Assembly: GCA_002701845.1 (NCBI GenBank)
Contig: NZXG01000050.1
Location: forward strand, 62,001-126,000
DNA: 64,000 nucleotides
Source: Pseudomonadales bacterium
Lineage (GTDB): Bacteria > Pseudomonadota > Gammaproteobacteria > Pseudomonadales > Ketobacteraceae
Reading direction: 5' to 3'
The notes under the pieces: generated by a model
What the model was told of the DNA's origin: nothing
What the model saw: only the letters and a program-made list of their open reading frames with translations
The model's database searches: none
In this document: positions 46,042-53,554 of the stretch, piece after piece
Layout: each line of letters starts with the position of its first letter
How positions within the stretch are numbered: the first letter of the stretch is position 1
Made by a program: the position numbers and the translations under genes

Positions 46042-47442
46042 ATGGCCAAACTGACCTTTTGGGGCGCCGCCCGGGAAGTCACCGGATCCTGTCATCTGAT
46101 TGAGTCGGAAGGGGTTCGTTTGTTACTGGATTGCGGTATGCACCAGGGCGGACATCAATCGGAACGGCGTAATGGTGAGCCATTCCCCTTTGAGCCGAAA
46201 CAACTGGATGCGGTGGTATTGTCCCACGGCCATCTGGATCACAGTGGTTTGTTGCCGCGCCTGTTCAAAACCGGCTACAAAGGGCCGGTGTACTGCACGG
46301 AAGCCACCCGCAATCTGCTGGCCATCATGCTGGAAGACGCCGCCGGCATCCATCTGCGGGATGTGGAATGGGAAAACAAACGCCGCAAGCGGGCCGGCAA
46401 ACCGGAGATCGAACCCTGGTATGACATGGAGGATGTGCTGCACGTGCTGGAACATTGCGTGGGCCTTCCCTACCACGAAACCCATACCATTAACGGTCAT
46501 GTAAAACTGCAGTTTCACGACGCCGGCCACATCATCGGCTCCGCCATTGTGGATTTGCTCATCAAAGAGCACGGCCACTCAAAAAAGCTGGTGTTTTCCG
46601 GAGATCTGGGCAATGCCGATGCGGTGCTGATGCGCGATCCGGAGATTCTGGAGAATGCCGATCTGGTGCTGATGGAAGGCACCTATGGGGATCGCGACCA
46701 CCGTACCCTGGACAATACCCTGGACGAATTAAGTAAAGCGCTGACCCAGGCCAGTGCCGATAAAGGCAACGTGCTGATCCCGGCGTTTGCCGTGGGCCGC
46801 ACCCAGGAAATGCTGTTTCATCTGGGGGTGTTGTACAAACAGGGGCGGGTGCCCCAGCAGCGGATCTTTCTGGACAGCCCCATGGGCATCGAAGTAACCC
46901 GGCTCTACACCGAGTATATGGATCTGCTGGATCCCGACGATTTGAAAAAAGTGTCCGCCAAACTGGGGGACGATCCCAAATCCTATCTGCCCATGCTGAC
47001 GCTCACCGAAAGCACCGAAGACTCCATGGCCATCAACCGGATCAAGGACGGTGCCATTATCATCGCCGGCAGTGGCATGTGCAATGGCGGTCGCATTCGC
47101 CATCACCTGAAGCACAATATCTGGCGTGAGGAATGCCATCTGGTGTTCCCGGGCTTTCAGGCCCAGGGGACCCTGGGGCGTCAAATCGTGGAAGGCAACC
47201 GCCACGTGAAATTCTTCGGTCAGGATTTTATTGTGCGGGCCAAAGTGCATACCCTGGGTGGGTTTTCCGCCCATGCGGGTCAGACTCAGTTATTGGACTG
47301 GATCAGTCATTTCAAATCCCGCTTCCGCCTGTATCTGGTACATGGGGAGCCGGAGGCCCTGGAAACCCTGCAACAGACACTGCAGCACAAACTGGGCATC
47401 AATGCGGAGATCCCGGCGGAGGGCACCAGCGTGCTGTTTTAG
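46042..47442 (+). CDS. MBL-fold/beta-CASP exonuclease-like RNA metallo-hydrolase
   Basis: Cytoplasmic protein of 466 residues of the CPSF73/YSH1-like class. The metal motif is His62-Gly-His64-Leu-Asp66-His67 in LSHGHLDHSGLLPRL; further ligands are in FHDAGHIIGSAIV and FSGDLGNADA. A beta-CASP insert (IPAFAVGRTQEML) and a C-terminal RMMBL region (FSAHAGQTQLLDWI) mark it as acting on RNA. Substrates in bacteria are not established. AAGGAG lies nine bases before the ATG. Confidence 0.92.
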   Translation: MAKLTFWGAAREVTGSCHLIESEGVRLLLDCGMHQGGHQSERRNGEPFPFEPKQLDAVVLSHGHLDHSGLLPRLFKTGYKGPVYCTEATRNLLAIMLEDAAGIHLRDVEWENKRRKRAGKPEIEPWYDMEDVLHVLEHCVGLPYHETHTINGHVKLQFHDAGHIIGSAIVDLLIKEHGHSKKLVFSGDLGNADAVLMRDPEILENADLVLMEGTYGDRDHRTLDNTLDELSKALTQASADKGNVLIPAFAVGRTQEMLFHLGVLYKQGRVPQQRIFLDSPMGIEVTRLYTEYMDLLDPDDLKKVSAKLGDDPKSYLPMLTLTESTEDSMAINRIKDGAIIIAGSGMCNGGRIRHHLKHNIWREECHLVFPGFQAQGTLGRQIVEGNRHVKFFGQDFIVRAKVHTLGGFSAHAGQTQLLDWISHFKSRFRLYLVHGEPEALETLQQTLQHKLGINAEIPAEGTSVLF

Positions 47443-47498
47443 CCGTTGGCGATTCTGTTTAGGCACCCGCTCGGCAGCAGACCTTTAAAAGCAAACGT

Positions 47499-47711
47499 TT
47501 AAAAACAAACCTTGCGGCCCAATTCATCGGCCCGTCGATCACACTCCCGGCGGATATTGTCGCAGGTGATGGCTGCCCCCGGCGACAGGCTGGAAGCGTT
47601 TTCGCACTCGTAGTAGCGGTCCTGCAGTTCCGCCTGGGGCATATCGGCAAATTTGGAATCACCGCAGGCGCTCAGCAACATCATGGCAATCAGACTGGTC
47701 AAGGCTCTCAT
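47499..47711 (-). CDS. Small lipoprotein
   Basis: Protein of 70 residues with a lipobox LLSAC and lipidated Cys16. The mature part has three further cysteines (in YYECENA, ITCDNIRREC and VCF) that could form disulfides in the periplasm. No family recognised. It is convergent with the metallo-hydrolase gene and divergent from the MOSC gene. Confidence 0.65.
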   Translation of the reverse strand: MRALTSLIAMMLLSACGDSKFADMPQAELQDRYYECENASSLSPGAAITCDNIRRECDRRADELGRKVCF

Positions 47712-47818
47712 GCTGTGTCATTCCCCGCTCTGGAATCAGCGTGTGTTTTGTTATAACCCGGTTACCGATACAGTATAGGTTAGTCTGTTCGTATCACAAC
47801 CAACGCGGGGTCCATGCC

Positions 47819-48619
47819 ATGCACATAGGGGCAATGTACATTCATCCGGTAAAATCCCTAGCAGCAATGGCCCGGGAAGCGTTCTTCATTGACCGTTTTG
47901 GCCCCACCTGGGACCGGCGCTGGATGGTGGTGGATGCGCGGGGCCGGTTTATTACCCAGCGTCAGTGCGCGACCATGGCGCTGATTCAAACCGCACTGGA
48001 CGACGATGTCCTGTGCCTGTCGCACCGGGATCAGGAGACCCTGCGGGTCAGTATTGCCCAGTGTGCCCATGGTGAACCGGTGACGGTACAGGTCTGGGAT
48101 GACGAATGCGCGGCCCGGCTGGCCCCGCCGGTGGTGCACCAGTGGCTCAGCGACGTGCTGGGGCGATCCTGTCGGCTGGTTTATATGCCGGACAGCACTC
48201 ACCGACCGGTGGACCCCGACTATGCGCCCGGCGGGGCCACGGTCAGCTTTGCCGATGGCTTTCCCCTGTTGCTGACCACCCAGGCGTCGCTGGCGGATCT
48301 GAATGGGGAAATGTCACAGTCAGTGGCGATGCAGCGCTTTCGGCCCAATCTGGTGGTGGAGGATGCCGCGCCCTGGGGTGAAGACCACTGGCGGGTGATT
48401 CAGGTGGGGGCGATGGTTTTTGATGTGGTCAAGCCTTGTTCCCGTTGTGCCATACCCACCATTGACCCGGCCACGGGGGAGAAACAGCCGGAGGTGTTCC
48501 GGGTTCTGCAACAATACCGGCGCCGGGGCAATCAGGTGTTTTTCGGTCAGAACCTGGTACCCCGGGGCACGGGCACGCTACGGCTGGGGGACCGCGTAAG
48601 GGTGCTGGAATCCGCCTGA
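47819..48619 (+). CDS. MOSC domain protein, YcbX-like
   Basis: Protein of 266 residues. The N-terminal beta-barrel MOSC_N domain starts MHIGAMYIHPVKSLA and includes GPTWDRRWMVVDARGRFITQ in family order; the MOSC domain carries FRPNLVVEDAAPWGED and the conserved cysteine in KPCSRCAIPTIDP. Relatives bind molybdenum cofactor and reduce N-hydroxylated compounds; E. coli YcbX has an extra ferredoxin domain, absent here. The start at 47,819 has GGGGTCC upstream and is the family start; the frame extends 26 codons further. Confidence 0.88.
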   Translation: MHIGAMYIHPVKSLAAMAREAFFIDRFGPTWDRRWMVVDARGRFITQRQCATMALIQTALDDDVLCLSHRDQETLRVSIAQCAHGEPVTVQVWDDECAARLAPPVVHQWLSDVLGRSCRLVYMPDSTHRPVDPDYAPGGATVSFADGFPLLLTTQASLADLNGEMSQSVAMQRFRPNLVVEDAAPWGEDHWRVIQVGAMVFDVVKPCSRCAIPTIDPATGEKQPEVFRVLQQYRRRGNQVFFGQNLVPRGTGTLRLGDRVRVLESA

Positions 48620-48647
48620 ACGGTTCGCCCCGGGGCTTGACCGCCGG

Positions 48648-49307
48648 CTAGAACAACTCGATATCGTCATCGGTATCGTCGGCCACCTGCATGTTTTCAG
48701 TTTGCTCAAACTGATGCCGATACAGCTCCAGGGCTTCGGTAATGGTGGCGCCCTGCATAATGTGATCGAACATCAGGCGTTCGCACTCCATGGTGTAGTT
48801 GGAGCGGATTTCCTTTTGAATCCGGTTCCATTCGCCCGGATCATACAGCCGCCGGGAATCCCCGATCAGATCCCCCAGGTGCGACAGACTTTCGTTCACA
48901 TGATGCAGTTTCTGGGTCAGGCGATCATAGAACTGAAAGGCCACAATGGCCCGCTGCATCTGCGCGTGCATCTGCTGCGAGGCGTTCATAATGTCGGTAC
49001 GCTGGGTTTCCCATTTTTCCGCACTGTCGGCGTGCTCACAAAGATTCATGACTTTACGGGCGTCCTGCGCCATCCCCGTAAACGTCGTGGAAAGCTCATC
49101 CACCGAACGGGAACTGTCGGTGAGGGTGGTTTCAATCTGCGCCATGGCCAGGCACAGCATGGAAATGGTTTCCTTGATTTGGCTCCAGTCCAGATCCGGG
49201 TTAAGGGAGCTGGAGCCGGGATTGGGGATTCTGGATTCCAGAGACACGCTGAGTCGCTCCTGCCAAGGCGTGAATAGTACTGAGTTACCATAATCAGCAT
49301 AGAACAC
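48648..49307 (-). CDS. Helical protein with CheZ-like D-x3-Q motif, unknown
   Basis: Cytoplasmic, mostly helical protein of up to 219 residues starting with GTG. Residues 50-140 form long amphipathic helices. The segment FQFYDRLTQKLHHV holds Asp128 and Gln132, the same D-x3-Q spacing as in the phosphatase helix of CheZ, where these residues dephosphorylate CheY-P. The C-terminus is acidic (ADDTDDDIELF), reminiscent of the CheY-binding tail of CheZ. Overall similarity is low, so a phosphatase role is only a hypothesis. The start is uncertain; residues 1-35 are probably disordered or untranslated. Confidence 0.6.
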   Translation of the reverse strand: MFYADYGNSVLFTPWQERLSVSLESRIPNPGSSSLNPDLDWSQIKETISMLCLAMAQIETTLTDSSRSVDELSTTFTGMAQDARKVMNLCEHADSAEKWETQRTDIMNASQQMHAQMQRAIVAFQFYDRLTQKLHHVNESLSHLGDLIGDSRRLYDPGEWNRIQKEIRSNYTMECERLMFDHIMQGATITEALELYRHQFEQTENMQVADDTDDDIELF

Positions 49308-49481
49308 AAACCGCCAGGATGGGCAAAGGAAATCCAGGGTTTTTTGTCAGCTTATCAGGAATCAACGGCTTAGAGTCTGTGCGCGGATTTTCCGGCCTCC
49401 TAGATGGTTTTGGATTCCCTTCGTGGAGAGGTCTACACTGGTAATAACAGAATGTCTGAGACGCTTGCCCGGGGCCCGGCT

Positions 49482-50201
49482 ATGAAAATTCAATATCGGT
49501 TCGACATGGAACACAGCACCCGCAGTTACGAGGTGGACGTGGAGCGGGAGTTCGATGCCAAGGCAGAACGGCCCCAGGCGCCGGCCTGGACCCAGTTGTC
49601 CCACCATCAGTGTCCCAACTGTCCGCTGACGGTGAAAGACTGCCGCTATTGCCCCGCCGCCGTGGACCTGGCGGGAGTGGTGACGGATTTTCAGGAGCTG
49701 CCGGCCACCCAGAGCGCCCGGGTGCGGGTGGTGACGCCGGAACGGGACTATGAAAAGCAGACAGCGTTGGAGGAGGGGTTGCGCTCACTGATGGGCCTGA
49801 TCATGGCCAGTAGCGCCTGCCCGATTCTGAAACAGCTTAAGCCCAATGCGCTGAATCATTTGCCCTTTGCCTCCCAGGATGACTTCATTATTCGCTCGGC
49901 GGCATTGTATCTGTTACGGCAGTATTTTAACTATCGCTCCGGCCGCCGCCCGGACTGGGAGTTGCAGGGACTGATCACACTGAACCAGGAGTTGCAGACC
50001 CTGAATGAGGCCTTCTGGGGGCGGGTGAAGGAGGCCTGCGCCGGCGATTCCAACCTGAAAGCGCTGCTGAGCTTTATGGATATGTCTTCCAGCGTCAGTA
50101 CGTCACTGGAGACCCAGTTGCAACGGATCGAGGCGTTGCTGTTGGATGCCGACCATTCGCCGGCCATCAATGTGCCGGCGGGATCCTCCGGTTTATTTTG
50201 A
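49482..50201 (+). CDS. DUF6901-like protein with a four-cysteine knuckle
   Basis: Protein of 239 residues. The N-terminal beta-strand segment MKIQYRFDMEHSTRSYEVDV is followed by four cysteines (44, 47, 54, 57; HHQCPNCPLTVKDCRYCPAA), well arranged to bind zinc. The rest is helical, with SACPILKQLKPNALNHLPFA and FIIRSAALYLLRQYF. It resembles uncharacterised pseudomonad proteins named DUF6901. GGGG precedes the ATG at 49,482; an upstream ATG at 49,452 is possible. A GGTCTACACTG element like that before cheV lies 41 bases upstream. Convergent with uspA, overlapping by 9 bases. Confidence 0.7.
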   Translation: MKIQYRFDMEHSTRSYEVDVEREFDAKAERPQAPAWTQLSHHQCPNCPLTVKDCRYCPAAVDLAGVVTDFQELPATQSARVRVVTPERDYEKQTALEEGLRSLMGLIMASSACPILKQLKPNALNHLPFASQDDFIIRSAALYLLRQYFNYRSGRRPDWELQGLITLNQELQTLNEAFWGRVKEACAGDSNLKALLSFMDMSSSVSTSLETQLQRIEALLLDADHSPAINVPAGSSGLF

Positions 50202-50636
50202 ATCCTTGTTGAGCCGTACCGCCAACACGTCAATGTTGGCATGATGCAGCACCGCGTTGGCGGTGGAGCCCAATAACAGAGCCAGGCCGTGGCGGCCATG
50301 GCTGCCCAGCACAATCAGGTCCACCCCGTTTTCCTCCGCCACCCGCAGGATTTCCTTTTCCGTGATCCCCACTTCCAGGAACTGGCGCTCCTGGGGTACA
50401 TTGAGCTTCTGTCCCAGTTCCCGCAGTTGGGTTTGGGCCTGCTTTTCCAGTTCTTTATGCAGGTCCCCCAGGTCCACCGGGAACTCACCACCGTAGGCGA
50501 TGGAAATGGGCTCCATCACATGAATGATACTCAGGCTGGCGCCGAAGGTGTCCCGCAGAGCAGCGGCCCGCTGTTCCACCTGCGCGGATTCGGCATTAAA
50601 GTCAGCTGCCAGCAGAATATGATGATATTGCCCCAT
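50193..50636 (-). CDS. uspA: Universal stress protein, UspA family
   Basis: Single-domain protein of 147 residues. YHHILLAADFNAES is the first strand and phosphate region; DLIVLGSHGRHGLALLLGSTANAVL is, in parts, the G-x2-G-x9-G(S/T) nucleotide-binding motif of ATP-binding Usp proteins. These cytoplasmic dimers are induced in stasis and stress. AAGGAA stands ahead of the ATG. It overlaps the DUF6901-like gene by 9 bases at the 3' end. Confidence 0.9.
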   Translation of the reverse strand: MGQYHHILLAADFNAESAQVEQRAAALRDTFGASLSIIHVMEPISIAYGGEFPVDLGDLHKELEKQAQTQLRELGQKLNVPQERQFLEVGITEKEILRVAEENGVDLIVLGSHGRHGLALLLGSTANAVLHHANIDVLAVRLNKDSK

Positions 50637-50744
50637 GGGAAGATTCCTTGTGCTTGTTGGTTTGGTGAATCCAGAATTCTATTAGATAATGCCGGGCCCA
50701 TTTATTTCAAGCGTTGTTTTCAATCAAGTTTCGGGTGTTTTCTG

Positions 50745-51242
50745 ATGGTGTATCTGATCATTGCCCTGGCCATGTTGTTCATTCTGGGGCCGATTTTCAT
50801 GCTGCGCCCTTCGCCCCGGGCCCGGCGGAAAATGCGCATGCGGGAGCGGGCGCTGGCTTTGGGGCTGAAAGTAGCCCCTATCTCACTGCAGCGGGACAAA
50901 AAGTTCAATGCCCTGCTGCAGCGCAATCCCCACATCGAAAACCATCAATGGTATCGCTACCAGCGACTGGCGGAGGAGGGGGAGCCCGGCCCCGGCACAC
51001 ACGGGGAGTGGTGGCAGCGCAAAACCCGCGACGGCAACCTGGTATGGGAGGCCAGCGACTTCCGGCTGGTGACACCGCCTCCGGTACAGCAATTGATCGA
51101 GCAGTGGCAGCAACAACAGACCGCGGACTTTCTGGCCATTGAGCTGGGGCCCCGCAGTGCCGCCATTATCTGGAATGAGCGGGGGGACGTGGCGGAGGTG
51201 GAGACTTTGGCGGAGCAGCTGCAGGATCTGCTGTGGGCCTGA
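50745..51242 (+). CDS. Membrane-anchored conserved hypothetical protein
   Basis: Protein of 165 residues. One N-terminal helix (about 2-20, VYLIIALAMLFILGPIFML) is followed by a basic stretch (RPSPRARRKMRMRERAL) and a soluble domain with HIENHQWYRYQRL and GNLVWEASDF. Similar small anchored proteins occur in pseudomonads; no function known. The frame is open from 50,289 but only the part from 50,745 looks protein-like. Its last 77 bases are overlapped by the sterol desaturase-like gene on the other strand. Confidence 0.65.
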   Translation: MVYLIIALAMLFILGPIFMLRPSPRARRKMRMRERALALGLKVAPISLQRDKKFNALLQRNPHIENHQWYRYQRLAEEGEPGPGTHGEWWQRKTRDGNLVWEASDFRLVTPPPVQQLIEQWQQQQTADFLAIELGPRSAAIIWNERGDVAEVETLAEQLQDLLWA

Positions 51243-52095
51243 TGCCTGCATAGTGCGATCGTGCCCAGTCCGGTGCCTTCACCAGAATCCGCCAGTCTTT
51301 CCAGCGCCGCAGATCCCGCCACAGGCTGAGCCATTCATGGGTCTGCAGATGCCAGGCGGCATAGGGGCGCGCCGGCATGCGGGGAATGCCATACTGGATG
51401 GTGCCGGCATCCTGCTCGCGGCGGAAAGTGCCGAACAGGCGGTCCCAGATAATCAGTACACCGCCAAAATTGGTGTCGATCTGGCGCGGGTTGCGACCGT
51501 GATGGACCCGGTGGTGAGAAGGCGTGTTAAAGATCCGTTCCAGCCACCCCAATTGTCCCACCTGTTCCGTATGCAGGAAAAACTGATACACCAGATTGGC
51601 CTCAATGGCGATCAACACCCAGTTCTTATCAAACCCCACCAGCGCCGCGGGCAGCCACCACAACACCCAGGCACCATTCAGGGCGTGACTGAAATTCTGC
51701 CGCAGGGCGGTGGATAAATTCATGTGCCCGGAGGAATGATGGGTCACATGGCTGGCCCAGAGCCAGCGAACTTTGTGCATCAGATAGTGATTGACGTAAA
51801 AACAGAAGTCCACCAGCAGGCACAATAACAGGATACTAAGTACCCCCGGCGCCGGATACCACTGCAGGCCAAAGCCCGCCACCCACTCATACAACACCTG
51901 AATAAACAGGGCGATGGCAATGCCATCCACGACTTTGTAGGAGACTCCGGTACGGATATTGGCCAGGGTTTCGCGCCGGTGGTAGACATGGCGCCGCCCC
52001 CGCCAGTAGCCGTAACCGGCTTCCAGGGCCATGGCCAATAAAAACAGGGCGCCAAAGGCCAGTATAAAAAACAGCGCGTGTCGCACATCCGCCAT
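51166..52095 (-). CDS. Fatty acid hydroxylase/sterol desaturase family protein
   Basis: Di-iron membrane enzyme of 309 residues. Histidine boxes: His103-x3-His107 (NHYLMH), HVTHH at 116-120 and HHRVHH near 205. Four to five helices flank them (ALFFILAFGALFLLAMALE, SILLLCLLVDFCFYV, WVLWWLPAALV). The family inserts hydroxyl groups or double bonds into lipids or sterols; the substrate is unknown. Start MADVRHALFF is placed after a low-complexity open extension of 43 codons. The Pro-rich C-terminus (PPKSPPPPRPP) coincides with a 77-base overlap with the convergent gene and may be a secondary extension. It is divergent from an AraC-type regulator, its likely controller. Confidence 0.88.
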   Translation of the reverse strand: MADVRHALFFILAFGALFLLAMALEAGYGYWRGRRHVYHRRETLANIRTGVSYKVVDGIAIALFIQVLYEWVAGFGLQWYPAPGVLSILLLCLLVDFCFYVNHYLMHKVRWLWASHVTHHSSGHMNLSTALRQNFSHALNGAWVLWWLPAALVGFDKNWVLIAIEANLVYQFFLHTEQVGQLGWLERIFNTPSHHRVHHGRNPRQIDTNFGGVLIIWDRLFGTFRREQDAGTIQYGIPRMPARPYAAWHLQTHEWLSLWRDLRRWKDWRILVKAPDWARSHYAGIRPTADPAAAPPKSPPPPRPPAHSR

Positions 52096-52216
52096 GGGAG
52101 CCTCACTCTTCGCAACAACCAACGCTAACAGAATAGGTGAGAATGTTGCCGGGGATTTGACCTGGCGGGGCATTTTTTTGACAATTTGTGCCAATGATGG
52201 GCCTCGGAGATGCGGT

Positions 52217-53233
52217 ATGAACAACCTGCTGGCAGAAATGAATGTCAGTGGTGATCTGGCCTCGCTGCTGCTGGCGTATATGGATCGCCAGGGGTTGGAG
52301 TTACCGGCACTGAGGGCCTCCCTGCGCCAGTTCCGACCCGCCAGCCGGATGCGCTTTCGCCACTGGTGGCACTACCTGGAAACCCTGCAGCGCCAGCTCC
52401 CCGAGCAGCCGGTGGGCATGGAGCTGGGGCAGGCCATTGCGCCTTCCCACCTGGGTGTGTTGGGCTATCTATCCCTGTCCTGCGCCACCGTGGCGGAGGC
52501 TCTGCAACGGTTCCAGCGCTATCAGCGGCTGTTGCATGATGGCGACACCGGTTGCCTGGAACTGGCCCCGGAAGGCATTCGCCTGTACTGGGAAAACCGC
52601 TTTGGGCCCTCCACCCAGCTGTCCGATGAAGTGTTGGTGATGGGCATGGTGACCCATTTGCGGAGGCTGACCGGGATCCCGAATCTGCAACCGCTAAGCT
52701 TGAACTTCACCGGTGCTCCCGCGGTGGCCGCCGCTGCTTACCGGCAGTTTGTCCAGTGCCCGGTGTATTTCAACCAACCCCAGTTGGAACTGCGTTTGCC
52801 TGCCGACTGTCTCAACCTGCCACTGGGTCATGGGGATCCTGCCCTGCGGCAACTGCTGGAGCAGCAGGCTCAAACGCTGCTGGCGGTTTTGCCCAAAGCT
52901 GGTGATTTTGAGCTGCGGCTGCGGCAGGCCATCGTCAAAGCCATCGAAGACGGGCAGCCCAATCTGGATCAGGTGGCCCGCACTCTGGCTCTGTCCAGGC
53001 GTACCCTGCATCGGCGGCTACAGGACCGGGGGCTGGAGTTTCGTGCTCTGTTGCAGAGTGCCCGGCTGCAGCTGGCCCGCCAGTATCTGCAGCAGCGACG
53101 CCTGACCCTGACGGAGATCGCCCTGTTACTGGGGTACTCGGAGCAGAGTGCGTTCAGCCGGGCCTTCCGCCACTGGAGCGGCGAATCCCCGCGCCAGTAT
53201 CAGCGACGCAGCCGGGAACAGGGATCGGGCTGA
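52217..53233 (+). CDS. AraC family transcriptional regulator
   Basis: Protein of 338 residues. The N-terminal ligand-binding domain of the OruR/ArgR-like type includes FRHWWHYLETLQRQLPEQPVG split from GVLGYLSLSCATVAEAL. The C-terminal double helix-turn-helix (about 235-335) shows VARTLALSRRTLHRRLQDRG and the AraC signature LTEIALLLGYSEQSAFSRAFRHWSG in its two parts. Start MNNLLAEM at 52,217 is near the family start. Divergent orientation with the lipid hydroxylase gene 121 bases away suggests that it regulates that gene. Confidence 0.9.
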   Translation: MNNLLAEMNVSGDLASLLLAYMDRQGLELPALRASLRQFRPASRMRFRHWWHYLETLQRQLPEQPVGMELGQAIAPSHLGVLGYLSLSCATVAEALQRFQRYQRLLHDGDTGCLELAPEGIRLYWENRFGPSTQLSDEVLVMGMVTHLRRLTGIPNLQPLSLNFTGAPAVAAAAYRQFVQCPVYFNQPQLELRLPADCLNLPLGHGDPALRQLLEQQAQTLLAVLPKAGDFELRLRQAIVKAIEDGQPNLDQVARTLALSRRTLHRRLQDRGLEFRALLQSARLQLARQYLQQRRLTLTEIALLLGYSEQSAFSRAFRHWSGESPRQYQRRSREQGSG

Positions 53234-53423
53234 GTCCGGTGTCTAATATTTTTTGTCGGCAGTACGGCGGGTCGACGGGGTTGAGCGGTGCCGCCGGCGG
53301 CGGGGCTAACTTGTTGAAAACTATTGCTATGCTTGCTTTTCGAAATATGGATTACGGCACATTTTTGGAAAAAACTGTGATTCGGTTCTAAAAACAAATT
53401 AGGCTGCAGAATCCTGGGCTCCC

Positions 53424-53452
53424 TTGACCCGGAGCCTGACACCTCTTATATA
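53424..53452 (+). promoter_or_regulatory. Sigma-70 promoter of topA
   Basis: TTGACC and TATATA are separated by 17 bases, each one mismatch from consensus. Transcription would start near 53,459, giving a leader of about 95 bases. A GGCTCC/GGAGCC stem (53,417-53,436) overlaps the -35. The rest of 53,234-53,554 shows no gene. Confidence 0.65.
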
Positions 53453-53554
53453 TGTCGCCCTTTTGACGCATAAAGTTGTCGGCAGCCACCAGGCCGGAAA
53501 CGCGAATTCAAGCCTGAACCACCCATTTTCACAGGCAAGGTTGGAACGAACTCT

